From Peteryoungia ipomoeae (GTDB lineage Bacteria; Pseudomonadota; Alphaproteobacteria; Rhizobiales; Rhizobiaceae): DNA of 64,000 bases. Below, piece after piece: positions 1 through 8,385 of this stretch. The number at the start of each line of letters is the position of its first letter. Within the stretch, counting starts at the first letter, position 1. The position numbers were made by a program, and so were the translations under genes. The DNA lies in NCBI RefSeq assembly GCF_004912165.1, contig NZ_STGV01000006.1, positions 186,001 to 250,000 of the forward strand, in the 5' to 3' direction. A model generated the notes under the pieces. It was not told the DNA's origin. It searched no databases and was given only the letters and a program-made list of their open reading frames with translations.

Positions 1-345
1 GGGAAAGACGCGGGCGATGTCCTTCATGACGGGATTGGTCGTCAGAACCGACACGCCGAAATCACCTGAGAGCGCTTGCCTGACATAGATGACGAACTGC
101 TGCCAGAGCGGCAGGTTAAGACCAAGCTCTTCGCGGACACGCTCGACGACGTGAGCCGGCGCGCGGTCACCGACAATGGCAAGCGCCGGATCGATGGGCA
201 CCACGCGGCCGATGAAAAAGGTGACGGCGAGCAAGCCGAGATAGGTGGTCACCACTGTCAGCAGGAATTTGCTGATGGCAGTTGCGATCGCGAAGGCGCG
301 CTCGGGCGCGCGCCTCCGGTGGACCTGACTGTCAACGGGGGACAA
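1..345 (-). CDS. Dipeptide/oligopeptide ABC transporter permease, DppB-like (partial)
   Basis: Partial inner-membrane permease; the C-terminus lies beyond the left edge. Reading the minus strand from a TTG at 345 gives a basic N-terminus, then a first membrane span (TTYLGLLAVTFFIGRVVPID), a short periplasmic segment (LGLNLPLWQQFVIYV) and SGDFGVS. This is the usual start of DppB/OppB permeases, where 'P.DP' and 'GLD.PL..QY..Y' motifs recur. The TTG start is inferred: it lies 6 nt from the stop codon of the upstream binding-protein gene, and GGAA sits just upstream. It is probably translated with that gene as an operon. Family assignment is good; substrate (peptide, nickel or oligosaccharide) cannot be told from this fragment. 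Confidence 0.75.
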   Translation of the reverse strand, partial: MSPVDSQVHRRRAPERAFAIATAISKFLLTVVTTYLGLLAVTFFIGRVVPIDPALAIVGDRAPAHVVERVREELGLNLPLWQQFVIYVRQALSGDFGVSVLTTNPVMKDIARVFP

Positions 346-351
346 GGAGCA

Positions 352-1989
352 TTATTCCTTGGTGACCGTGTAGACATAGTTGGTGTCGAAGCTCGGGCCG
401 AGCTTGTAGTTCTGCACCTTGCTTGAATACCCGGCGATTTCCGTCTGCTGAAAGATAACAACGAAGGGCCCGGTCGCCAGAACCTGTTTCTGCAGGTCTT
501 CGTAAATCGCCGCGCGCTTGTCGGCATCCTTCTCGAGGAGGGCCGCAGACGTCTTGGCAGACAACTCCTTCGGGTCCCAGGCATTGCGCCAGGCGAGTGT
601 CTTGTTGGTGCCCTCGTCGGAATTGTCCGGATTGAAGGTAAAGGTCTCGGCATTCGAATTCGGATCGAAATAGTCCGAGCCCCACTGTCCGATATAGATG
701 TCATGCTGGCGCGCGCGATACTTCGTCAGCGTCTGCTTGCCATCTCCCGGAATGATTTCGAGTTTGATGCCGGCTTGGGCAAGTGTCTGCTGAATGTTTT
801 CGGCAATCCCGGTGACAGGTTGGGTGTTGCGCACATCCATTGTGACAGTAAAGCCGTCGGCAAGGCCGGCCTTTGCCAGCAGCTCCTTGGCCTTCTCGAC
901 ATCGAGCGTATAGGGCGTGTCGTCGAGCGCTCCGAGCTGGCCGGACGGCAGGAAGGTCTGATGGATCGTACCGATGCCCTTGATGAGGGTTTCGCCCAGC
1001 GCATCGTAGTCGACGAGATACTTGAACGCCTCGATGACCTCGGGCTTGGCGAGGTTCGGGTTCTTCTGGTTCAGGCTGAAGTAGTAGAGCGTGCCCTTCG
1101 GTGCCGAAGTGGTGGCGATACCATCCTTGCTGGACACGGCATCAAAATCGCCCGGATCGAGGTTGCGTGCGACATCAATGTCACCGTTTTCAAGCGCCAG
1201 TCGCTGGCCGGCGCTTTCTTTCATATAGCGGTAGATCACACGGGCAAGCTTGGCTTTTTCGCCATAGTAATTGTCGTTGCGCTCAAGGACCACAACTTCG
1301 TTGGCGCGCCATTCGCGGATCTTAAAGGGGCCCGAACCCGCATAGCCGGTCTTGAGAAACTCGTTGCCGAAATCGGTGTCGTATTTGTATTCGTCGGTCG
1401 GCGTGACCGACTTTGCATTCTCCATCACAACTTTTTTGTCAACGACCGAGGCGACCGTTGCAGTCAGTACGTTGAGCACAAAGCTTGGCGCATAGGGCTT
1501 GTCGACGGTCATGACAAAGGTCGAGGCGTCCGCGGCCTTTGCGGTCTCGGTGACGTTGTCGGCATTCATGCCAAATTGGGTGAGAAGGAAGGCGGGCGAT
1601 TTGTCGAGCTTGATCACACGCTCGAAGGAGAACGCGACATCTTCAGCCGTGATCGGATTGCCGGACGCAAATGTCAGGTTTGGTTTCAGCTTGAAGGTAA
1701 AGGTCAGGCCGTCTTCGGACACATCCCAGCTTTCAGCAATGTCGCTGACAATTTTTGACGTGTCGTTCGGATCAAGTGCCACCAGCTTGCTATAGGTGTT
1801 GGCAGTGACTTCGGCGGTTGAAATCTCGAAAGCCTCGCCCGGGTCCAGCGTGATGATGTCGTCGATCGCCCAGGCTTGGACGAGTGTATCGGCAGGCGTT
1901 GCTGCATAGGCTTGCGGCATCGCTGCGAGCATTAGCGCAAACATTCCACTTGTTGTGAGGAGGCGCAGGCGGTTGTCGAACATTGTCAT
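352..1989 (-). CDS. ABC transporter substrate-binding protein, family 5 (DppA/OppA type)
   Basis: Periplasmic solute-binding protein of 545 residues with a signal peptide (basic start, then MFALMLAAMPQAYA, cleavage expected after AYA). The mature part shows SBP_bac_5 hallmarks: an early 'LDPGEAFE' segment, 'AESWDVSEDGLTFTFKLK' and 'ITAEDVAFSFERV'. The length fits the family. It is first in a minus-strand operon, with the DppB-like permease 6 nt downstream. GGAA precedes the start. Such proteins bind peptides, nickel, opines or oligosaccharides; the specificity is not visible here. The rest of the importer should lie left of the window. Confidence 0.85.
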   Translation of the reverse strand: MTMFDNRLRLLTTSGMFALMLAAMPQAYAATPADTLVQAWAIDDIITLDPGEAFEISTAEVTANTYSKLVALDPNDTSKIVSDIAESWDVSEDGLTFTFKLKPNLTFASGNPITAEDVAFSFERVIKLDKSPAFLLTQFGMNADNVTETAKAADASTFVMTVDKPYAPSFVLNVLTATVASVVDKKVVMENAKSVTPTDEYKYDTDFGNEFLKTGYAGSGPFKIREWRANEVVVLERNDNYYGEKAKLARVIYRYMKESAGQRLALENGDIDVARNLDPGDFDAVSSKDGIATTSAPKGTLYYFSLNQKNPNLAKPEVIEAFKYLVDYDALGETLIKGIGTIHQTFLPSGQLGALDDTPYTLDVEKAKELLAKAGLADGFTVTMDVRNTQPVTGIAENIQQTLAQAGIKLEIIPGDGKQTLTKYRARQHDIYIGQWGSDYFDPNSNAETFTFNPDNSDEGTNKTLAWRNAWDPKELSAKTSAALLEKDADKRAAIYEDLQKQVLATGPFVVIFQQTEIAGYSSKVQNYKLGPSFDTNYVYTVTKE

Positions 1990-2513
1990 ATTACTGTTCC
2001 CTATTGTTTTTATGGGTAGGCAAAGACTGCAGTGTGTTCGTTCTAGGCCGATCCAGGAGCGGCACGCATGCGGCGCATGTGGGCACCTGGCGCTGCTGGT
2101 TCGTGGTGGACCCGTGCCCCAGCCTCAGGGCAGAGGAGGCGATTGCCGCTCTTCAAATTCAGGTCCATGAGCATGATCCCAATAGCGTGCTGCTTTAACG
2201 GGGCCTGTTCCCCAAGGCGGGGATGCGGAGAAGACTCTTGAATGTTCGCCTCAGCCTAGGGCGAGAAAGCCCCGTCGTTCAAGTGGGAAAAAATGTTCCC
2301 TGTGTTCGAATGGGGTCTGGCGCATGAGCAGCCGCATCGTTCGCACCGTTGGAGCTTCAGTTTATCTACCGCGTGGGGAGCAGATCGCTGATCTCCGATG
2401 GATGCGGGGAAAGACGGGGGCTCTTCAACCTGTTTGATCAGCGCCTGCGCTTAAGGTTGAAGTTTTCATCATTTGCTGAAAGTTTGTGCTGTCCATCCAT
2501 CGGGAACATCACA
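1990..2513. other. Intergenic region, no gene recognised
   Basis: This stretch separates the divergent peptide-transporter operon and the HPP gene. It should hold both promoters. Small open frames (for example 71 codons from 1955 or 1983) have no recognisable domain or good ribosome site. A GC-rich stretch around 2205-2226 contains CGGGG/CCCC segments that could fold, but no known riboswitch is recognisable. Confidence 0.5.
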
Positions 2514-3662
2514 TTGCAGTTTTTACGTTCATTCGGGCCGGCGGTTGCTCGCACTGCTCCCATGGAGGCTCTGCGCGCTGGCCTTGGGGCTTTTCTGGGC
2601 CTTTGCCTGACAGGCTATCTTGTACTTTCTCCAGGCATTGACCTGGAAAGTGGCCTCTATCTTGTCGCCCCGCTGGGTGCGAGTGCGGTTCTATTGTTCG
2701 CTGTTCCCAACAGTCCGCTTGCCCAGCCGTGGTCTGCCGTCATCGGCAACACGCTCGCGGCCCTCATTGGCGTTGCAATCTCATTGACTGTTCACGAGCC
2801 CACGCTGAGGATCGCGCTCGCAGTCGGGCTGGCGATTGCCGGGACATTCATGGTGCGGGCGGTCCATCCTCCCGCAGGGGCCGTCGCAATGACCGCTGCC
2901 ATGAGCCCGGATGCCATTGAGCATCTCGGCTTCTGGTTCGCGCTTGCTCCGATCGCAACAGGCACTGCCAGCCTTGTTCTGATTGCCACGGCGTATGCAA
3001 GGCTGACAGGGCGTCGCTATCCCTTTCGTCAGTTCGAGCAACAAAACCGCCATGGCACGTCGGACAGGGTTGCCGTTGAACGGCTGGGGCTTTCTGAGGC
3101 CGAACTGAGTGATATCCTCCAACGCTATCGGCAGTCATTCAATCTGGGTGTAGAGGATCTGGCGCGTCTTATCGGCGCTGCCGAACTCCAGGCTGCAGCC
3201 CATCATACCGGCGCCTCGACCGCGGGCGCCATCATGTCCACGAAGCTGATCACCGTGAAGGCAGAGACCGATCTGGGCGAGGTTGCCGATCTCTTCAGGC
3301 GCCATCGTTTCACATCGTTGCCCGTGGTCGATGACGAACAGCGGTTCCTCGGGATCATCTTTCAAATGCACCTGATCACGCGCGCAAGAGACGATGCGCT
3401 TCGCCTCGATCGAGGCCTCATGCCCGCTTTGCGCAGGCTGATCGACCCTGAAAGAGATAAGCCTGTAAGGGCAATCGATATCATGAGCGTCACTGTTCCT
3501 CGTGCCATTGCGACCACCCCGTTAGGGGCCTTGTTGCCATTGATGGGCGATACAGACGTCGATGCCGTACCCATATTGGAATACGGAAAGCTGATCGGTA
3601 TCGTGACGAGGACCGACCTGATTGCAGCAATGGCGCGCGGTTTGGCTCGAGCAGAGGTCTAA
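2514..3662 (+). CDS. HPP family membrane protein with C-terminal CBS pair
   Basis: Integral membrane protein with an N-terminal HPP domain (about residues 1-165) and a cytoplasmic CBS-domain pair (about 235-380). The family signature HPPAGA is at residues 118-123. Hydrophobic spans include AGLGAFLGLCLTGYLVL and the stretch before HPPAGA. The CBS pair begins near 'AGAIMSTKLITV' and 'IDIMSVTVPRA'. I chose the TTG at 2514 because GGGAA lies 7 nt upstream and the resulting start (LQFLRSFGPAVARTAPMEALRAG as LQFLRSFG...) fits the family; upstream in-frame codons lack a ribosome site and look non-coding. The HPP family has been linked to nitrite transport in some organisms, and CBS domains commonly sense adenosyl ligands. 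The role here is unproven. Confidence 0.8.
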   Translation: MQFLRSFGPAVARTAPMEALRAGLGAFLGLCLTGYLVLSPGIDLESGLYLVAPLGASAVLLFAVPNSPLAQPWSAVIGNTLAALIGVAISLTVHEPTLRIALAVGLAIAGTFMVRAVHPPAGAVAMTAAMSPDAIEHLGFWFALAPIATGTASLVLIATAYARLTGRRYPFRQFEQQNRHGTSDRVAVERLGLSEAELSDILQRYRQSFNLGVEDLARLIGAAELQAAAHHTGASTAGAIMSTKLITVKAETDLGEVADLFRRHRFTSLPVVDDEQRFLGIIFQMHLITRARDDALRLDRGLMPALRRLIDPERDKPVRAIDIMSVTVPRAIATTPLGALLPLMGDTDVDAVPILEYGKLIGIVTRTDLIAAMARGLARAEV

Positions 3663-3802
3663 TTGCGCTTCTGACGCGTTGCACCAGGACGGGCCGCAAT
3701 CGCGCTCGCTCATCGGCCGGTAGAAGGTCGGCAAATCCTGCTCCGCGCTCTTTTCGCGGCGCTGGGCGCACAATTTTCTGCTACCCATCGCTTGACCCCG
3801 CT

Positions 3803-3822
3803 CACTCATCATACAATAAGTG
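3803..3822. promoter_or_regulatory. Candidate operator upstream of kduI
   Basis: An imperfect inverted repeat, CACTCA-N8-TAAGTG, sits about 33 nt before the kduI start. Its minus strand contains TTGTATGATGA (3816-3806), which recurs exactly in front of udh and in part in front of kdgD. The site could be a hexuronate-responsive operator. The assignment rests on motif sharing only. Confidence 0.4.
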
Positions 3823-3854
3823 AAAATAGATAGTACAAGTTGACGGAGGAAATC

Positions 3855-4679
3855 ATGCTGCACGTTGAAACCAGACAGGCGGTTCACCCTGACCACGCAA
3901 AAACGCTGGATACGGCAGGGCTGCGACAGCATTTTCTCGCCCAATCCATGTTCCGTTCGGGTGAAATCCGGCTGATCTACACCCACTATGACCGCTTCGT
4001 CATGGGCGGCGTGGTGCCTGAGGGCCAGTCGCTGACCCTCGACCGTGTCGAGGAGACGAAGACGCCGTCCTTCCTCGACCGGCGCGAGATGGGGATCGTC
4101 AACATCGGCGAGGTCGGCACGGTGACATCTGCGGGGGAGACCTACACCCTCAATCGGGGTGATGTGCTCTATCTCGGCGCAGGAAGCGGACCGGTCGTCT
4201 TCTCGGGCAATGGACGTTTCTACATCACCTCCTGCCCAGCCCATCGCAGCCTGCCGGCGAAGCTCGTGACCCTTGCTGACAGCAAGGAGGTGAAACTCGG
4301 CGCTGTCGAAACCTCCAACAAGCGCACCATCAACCAGTTCATCCATCCACTTGTCATGGAAAGCTGCCAGCTGGTGCTCGGCTACACGACCTTGAAAGAC
4401 GGTTCTGTCTGGAACACGATGCCGGCGCATGTTCATGATCGCCGCATGGAAGCCTACCTCTATTTCGGTATGGACGAGACTTCGCGTGTTCTGCATCTGA
4501 TGGGTGAGCCGCAGGAAACGCGCCACCTGTTCATCGCCAACGAAGAAGGCGCGATTTCGCCACCATGGTCGGTCCATTCAGGTGCCGGTATCGGCTCCTA
4601 CACCTTCATCTGGGCGATGGCCGGCGACAACGTCGACTATACCGACATGGAATTCGTCCAGCCTGGAGAGTTGCGATGA
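3855..4679 (+). CDS. kduI: 5-dehydro-4-deoxy-D-glucuronate isomerase
   Basis: Cytoplasmic isomerase of pectin catabolism. It converts 5-keto-4-deoxyuronate, formed from unsaturated uronates, into 3-deoxy-D-glycero-2,5-hexodiulosonate for KduD. The 274-residue length is close to E. coli KduI. The cupin metal ligands are in place: H192 and H194 with E199 (AHVHDRRMEA) and H241 (SVHSGAG). An in-frame TTG exists at 3840, but AGGAGG-like bases at 3844-3849 lie just before the ATG at 3855, so that ATG is the start. Its stop overlaps the kduD start by 4 nt, so the two are translationally coupled. The upstream region carries a candidate operator shared with udh. Confidence 0.95.
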   Translation: MLHVETRQAVHPDHAKTLDTAGLRQHFLAQSMFRSGEIRLIYTHYDRFVMGGVVPEGQSLTLDRVEETKTPSFLDRREMGIVNIGEVGTVTSAGETYTLNRGDVLYLGAGSGPVVFSGNGRFYITSCPAHRSLPAKLVTLADSKEVKLGAVETSNKRTINQFIHPLVMESCQLVLGYTTLKDGSVWNTMPAHVHDRRMEAYLYFGMDETSRVLHLMGEPQETRHLFIANEEGAISPPWSVHSGAGIGSYTFIWAMAGDNVDYTDMEFVQPGELR

Positions 4680-5419
4680 GTGGTGCTTTCTCGCTTCAGG
4701 GTCGCAAGGCCCTGGTCACCGGCTCCAACACCGGCCTTGGCCAGGCGATCGCGCTTGGCCTTGCGCAGGCCGGTGCGGACGTCGTTTGTGCAGCTCGCCG
4801 GGCGCCGGACGAAACCCTGTCCCTCATTCAGGCGGCTGGCGGAAACGCCTCAGCCATGCTCCTGGATTTCAGCGATCCCATGGCGGCGGCCTCTGTCTTC
4901 GAAGATGGCGCTTTCGACATCCTGGTCAACAATGCCGGGATCATTCGCCGCGCCGATTCCGTCGACTTTTCGGAAGCGGATTGGGATGACGTGATGGATG
5001 TCAACCTGAAGGCGCTGTTCTTTACCAGCCAAGCCTTTGCGCGCGCGAGACTTGCGGCTGGAAAGCCCGGCAAGATCATCAATATTGCGTCGCTTCTGTC
5101 GTTCCAGGGGGGTATTCGCGTTCCCTCATACACGGCCTCGAAGCATGGGGTGGCCGGTCTGACCAAGCTGCTGGCCAACGAATGGGCCGCGCGCGGGATC
5201 AACGTCAACGCGATCGCGCCCGGATACATCGAGACGAACAACACTGAAGCGCTCAGGGCTGACCAGGACCGCAACCGTGCCATCCTTGAGCGCATTCCGG
5301 CAGGGCGCTGGGGACGTGCAGAAGATATTGCCGGCGCCGCCGTGTTTCTTGCATCGTCGGCGGCTGACTACGTCCACGGCGCGATCCTGAATGTCGACGG
5401 GGGCTGGATGGCGCGCTGA
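4676..5419 (+). CDS. kduD: 2-dehydro-3-deoxy-D-gluconate 5-dehydrogenase (SDR)
   Basis: Short-chain dehydrogenase that takes the KduI product and makes 2-keto-3-deoxygluconate (KDG). The 247 residues contain the nucleotide site TGSNTGLG (15-22), NNAG (85-88), catalytic Ser139 and the YTASK motif with Tyr152/Lys156. The ATG overlaps the kduI stop (ATGA), which fixes the start and shows an operon. A longer frame starting at 4565 is only read-through into kduI and is rejected. KDG kinase and KDPG aldolase genes, needed to finish the pathway, are not in this window. A hairpin shared with the converging AraC gene follows. Confidence 0.95.
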   Translation: MSGAFSLQGRKALVTGSNTGLGQAIALGLAQAGADVVCAARRAPDETLSLIQAAGGNASAMLLDFSDPMAAASVFEDGAFDILVNNAGIIRRADSVDFSEADWDDVMDVNLKALFFTSQAFARARLAAGKPGKIINIASLLSFQGGIRVPSYTASKHGVAGLTKLLANEWAARGINVNAIAPGYIETNNTEALRADQDRNRAILERIPAGRWGRAEDIAGAAVFLASSAADYVHGAILNVDGGWMAR

Positions 5420-5442
5420 GATCAGCGCCATCGTCTCATTCC

Positions 5443-5473
5443 GGTCTCGCCGAGCGCGGGGAGGGGCGAGACC
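5443..5473. terminator. Hairpin between convergent kduD and AraC gene
   Basis: A 9-bp perfect stem, GGTCTCGCC (5443-5451) with GGCGAGACC (5465-5473), lies between the two convergent stops. It has no long T-run on the plus strand, so it is probably a bidirectional, weak or factor-assisted terminator or an mRNA 3'-end stabiliser. Confidence 0.6.
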
Positions 5474-5474
5474 C

Positions 5475-6401
5475 TCAATTGCTGCCGCGCGCGGGCACGG
5501 CCGCAAGTTCAATCGCCTGCGCTTCCTCGTCCAGCATCATCAGGCCGCCATGTCGGCTTTGGCGGACCTTGGCAATGTGTTCGCGCGGGCTGATGCCGAT
5601 CGTGCGTTTGAACATGCGGGAGAAGTAGTAGGGATCCGCATAGCCGATTTCCGCCGCAGCGGCGGAAACGGTCAGGCCCGCCTCAAGAAAATGCATGGCC
5701 CTTTCCATCCGCTTGAATTCCTGGAACTTGCGCGGCGTCTTGCCGATCCGCTTTTGAAACTCGCGGAGAAAATAATCCGGATTGTAGGGCGCAAGCTCGA
5801 TTGCGCGCGCCGCGATGTCGCCATCGAGCGGTGCGGCCGAAATCATCGATGCCGCTTTCATCACCGCAATGTTGATGGCATCAGCGCCTTCCGGCTGAAA
5901 GGCGGACTGGTCTCGCCACCCGACAAACGCATCTTCCACATAGGCGATCAGCAGCACCATGAAGAGGTGATGCTGGGCCAGCGTCACAGAGGAGGCGGGC
6001 GCCGTGCGCCGATAGTGGCGCGCCAGCGGTTCCAGTAGTGGCCATCGTGTCAGGCGAACCTTGGGCTTCAGATCCATCTGCGTCAGAAAGTTGTGCCGAC
6101 CATAAATGTCGATCGTGAAGTGCTGGGCGAGGCCGAGGTAAAGTTCGGGGTTTTCATTCCAGCCGAGAAAGCGTTCGCCACGCCTGATCAGCATCGCGTC
6201 GCCGGGTTCCATCGTGCGAGGCTCGCCGTCGACATGATAATGGCCCCGCCCATTAAGGCAGATGACGAGGTCTTCGACACTGTTTGTCTTGTCGATCCTC
6301 CATGTCTGGGAATGTTCCATGCGGATGGCCGCGCGCGTCAGATTGAGCGACAAGGCAGCAGGAGGAATGGCGGATAAAACTTCACCTTCGATTTTGTCCA
6401 T
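5475..6401 (-). CDS. AraC-family regulator with cupin-like N-terminal domain
   Basis: Transcription regulator of 308 residues. The N-terminal half is a sugar-sensing cupin (GRGHYHVDGEPRTMEPGDAMLI is typical, about 50-75). The C-terminal 100 residues carry the double helix-turn-helix of AraC proteins, ending with 'EIGYADPYYFSRMFKRTIGISP'. I start it at the ATG at 6401, preceded by GAGAGGAAAAAG; the longer frame to 6461 has no ribosome site. It is divergent from the Tog-like importer and convergent with kduD, so it is the likely local activator of the pectin oligomer genes. A perfect inverted repeat lies just upstream. The effector is unknown. Confidence 0.85.
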   Translation of the reverse strand: MDKIEGEVLSAIPPAALSLNLTRAAIRMEHSQTWRIDKTNSVEDLVICLNGRGHYHVDGEPRTMEPGDAMLIRRGERFLGWNENPELYLGLAQHFTIDIYGRHNFLTQMDLKPKVRLTRWPLLEPLARHYRRTAPASSVTLAQHHLFMVLLIAYVEDAFVGWRDQSAFQPEGADAINIAVMKAASMISAAPLDGDIAARAIELAPYNPDYFLREFQKRIGKTPRKFQEFKRMERAMHFLEAGLTVSAAAAEIGYADPYYFSRMFKRTIGISPREHIAKVRQSRHGGLMMLDEEAQAIELAAVPARGSN

Positions 6402-6414
6402 CTTTTTCCTCTCG

Positions 6415-6436
6415 ATCGTCAATGTATTCTGACGAT
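6415..6436. promoter_or_regulatory. Perfect inverted repeat in AraC/togM divergent region
   Basis: ATCGTCA (6415-6421), 8 nt, TGACGAT (6430-6436). It lies 14 nt upstream of the AraC start and about 180 nt before the transporter. Position and symmetry suggest a regulator-binding site, perhaps for autoregulation, although AraC proteins more often bind direct repeats. Confidence 0.4.
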
Positions 6437-6613
6437 GAAATCGGTGAATGTCACGCCACAAAGCAAGGATATCAAGGGTTCTTCCGGGGAGGAGGCCCAG
6501 GCGACCGATTTGACGGCCAGTTTGGCAGGATTTCTTGCGCCTAGACGGGAGTGGAACTTGTACGAAATTGCATCTTTGATTCGCTGCGGATCCAGGTGTC
6601 TGAGGCCTTTGTC

Positions 6614-7495
6614 ATGAGAGGTCAGCGCTTTATCGGCTATGCCTACCTGGCGCCGTACATCATAGGCCTCCTGGTTTTTACCACACTGCCCTTTCTCGCC
6701 TCGTTCTATCTCAGCTTTACCAGCTACGATCTGATGACGGAGCCACGCTGGACGGGTTTTGCGAACTACGAGCGGCTGTTCACACGCGACCGGACCTTCG
6801 TCAAATCGCTGAATGTGACGCTGATCTATGTCTTCCTGACCGTCCCTCTCAAGCTCGCTTTCGCGCTCTTCATTGCGGCGATCCTGAACTATCGCCTTCA
6901 ATTCATCGGCTTCTTCCGCACGGCATTCTACGTCCCCTCCATCCTGGGCGGGTCGATCGCGATCGCGGTCCTTTGGCGCTATATCTTCTCGAGCGAGGGG
7001 CTGGCCAACATGGCCCTTGCCGCGATCGGCTTTGCGCCGGTTGACTGGTTCGGAGACCCGACCAATGCGCTGTTCACCATTACGCTTCTGCGCTGCTGGC
7101 AGTTCGGCTCGGCCATGGTGATCTTCCTTGCCGCCCTCCAGTCGATCGACAAGTCGCTCTACGAAGCCGCGGCGATTGATGGGGCGGGCAAGGTGAGGAC
7201 GTTCTTCTTCATCACCCTGCCGCTTTTGACGCCGGTGATCTTCTTCAACCTGATCATGCAGATGGTCCAGGCCTTCCAGGAGTTCAACGGGCCCTACATC
7301 ATCACCCAGGGCGGTCCCTTGAAGTCGACCTATCTCCTGCCTCTCTACATCTATGACGAGGCGTTCAAGAAGTTCAACATGGGCTATGCCTCTGCCATTG
7401 CCTGGGTGCTCTTCACCATCATCACCGTGCTGACCCTCGTCGCCTTCTGGTCCTCGAAGAAATGGGTCTATTACGCCGGCGACAAGAGGAGCTGA
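6614..7495 (+). CDS. togM: Carbohydrate ABC transporter permease, TogM-like
   Basis: MalF-type inner-membrane permease of the CUT1 sugar-importer family (293 residues). Six membrane spans are apparent, beginning with 'FIGYAYLAPYIIGLLVFTTLPF'. The EAA loop that docks the ATPase is 'YEAAAIDGAGKVRTFFFITLPLL'. I start it at the ATG at 6614 with GAGG 8 nt upstream; a GTG at 6596 is an alternative. The order permease-permease-ATPase-binding protein is that of the togMNAB oligogalacturonide importer of soft-rot bacteria, and the kduID/GH28/GH105 neighbours point the same way. Related YesOPQ-type importers move rhamnogalacturonan oligomers, so the exact substrate is an inference. Confidence 0.75.
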   Translation: MRGQRFIGYAYLAPYIIGLLVFTTLPFLASFYLSFTSYDLMTEPRWTGFANYERLFTRDRTFVKSLNVTLIYVFLTVPLKLAFALFIAAILNYRLQFIGFFRTAFYVPSILGGSIAIAVLWRYIFSSEGLANMALAAIGFAPVDWFGDPTNALFTITLLRCWQFGSAMVIFLAALQSIDKSLYEAAAIDGAGKVRTFFFITLPLLTPVIFFNLIMQMVQAFQEFNGPYIITQGGPLKSTYLLPLYIYDEAFKKFNMGYASAIAWVLFTIITVLTLVAFWSSKKWVYYAGDKRS

Positions 7496-7498
7496 ACG

Positions 7499-8383
7499 GT
7501 GACGGATCTGACGACGCTCAATGAACAACAGGCTGTTCGCCGCCAGCGCCTTGCGCTTCTCTCGACCGCGCTTCGCTACACGCTGCTGATGGTGGTCGGG
7601 CTTGTGATGCTCTATCCGCTGATCTGGCTGGTCGGCGCGAGCTTCAAGACGAATTCCGAGATTTTCGCCGGTGCTGGCTTCTGGCCGGAACAGCCCACGC
7701 TCGAGGGCTACATCAAGGGCTGGGAGACGTCGACGCCCTATACCTTCGGCCGATTTTTCTGGAACTCCTTCCTGATCATCCTGCCCAAGGTCATCGGCAC
7801 CGCGATCTCATGCACGCTGGCGGCCTATGCATTTGCCCGCTTCGACTTCCCGTTGAAGAAGCTGTTTTTCGGCTCTGTGATCGCGATCCTGCTTTTGCCA
7901 AATGTCGTGACGCGGATCCCGCAATACATCCTGTTCCGCGATCTCGGCTGGCTCGACAGCTTCCTGCCGCTCTGGGTGCCTTCCGCCTTTGCTGGCGATG
8001 CCTTCTTCGTCTTCATGCTCGTGCAGTTCTTGCGATCGCTGCCGCCGGATATGGAAGAGGCAGCGCGAGTGGATGGTGCGAACTCGCTGCAGACGCTTCT
8101 TTATATCGTCGTGCCCATGCTGGCGCCGGCCCTGATTTCGGTCTGCCTCTTCCAGTTCATGTGGACAATGAACGACTTCCTTGGGCCGCTGATCTACCTC
8201 TCATCGGTCGACAAATACCCGGTCAGCCTCGCGCTCAAGCTCTCGATCGATACGACGGAAGCCTTCGAGTGGAACCGCATCCTTGCGATGTCAGTGCTGA
8301 CCATAACCCCTGCGCTGATCGTCTTCTTCGCAGCGCAACGTTACTTCATTGAAGGGATCTCGTCCGGCGGGGTCAAGGGCTGA
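7499..8383 (+). CDS. togN: Carbohydrate ABC transporter permease, TogN-like
   Basis: MalG-type second permease (294 residues) with six hydrophobic spans and the ATPase-coupling EAA loop 'MEEAARVDGANSLQTLLYIVVPML'. The start is a GTG at 7499, 3 nt after the stop of the first permease; its own ribosome site is poor, which suggests translational coupling. It pairs with the preceding permease to form the translocation channel. Substrate inference (oligogalacturonides or related pectin fragments) rests on gene order and neighbours. Confidence 0.75.
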   Translation: MTDLTTLNEQQAVRRQRLALLSTALRYTLLMVVGLVMLYPLIWLVGASFKTNSEIFAGAGFWPEQPTLEGYIKGWETSTPYTFGRFFWNSFLIILPKVIGTAISCTLAAYAFARFDFPLKKLFFGSVIAILLLPNVVTRIPQYILFRDLGWLDSFLPLWVPSAFAGDAFFVFMLVQFLRSLPPDMEEAARVDGANSLQTLLYIVVPMLAPALISVCLFQFMWTMNDFLGPLIYLSSVDKYPVSLALKLSIDTTEAFEWNRILAMSVLTITPALIVFFAAQRYFIEGISSGGVKG

Positions 8384-8385
8384 GC

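Noticed and set aside
1955-2198. Small frames upstream of the HPP gene
   Set aside because: No recognisable domain; poor start signals; they overlap the promoter region of the peptide-transporter operon.
3522-4577. 351-codon minus-strand open frame antisense to kduI
   Set aside because: It lies opposite a confidently assigned gene with strong codon bias and has no recognisable domain or ribosome site.
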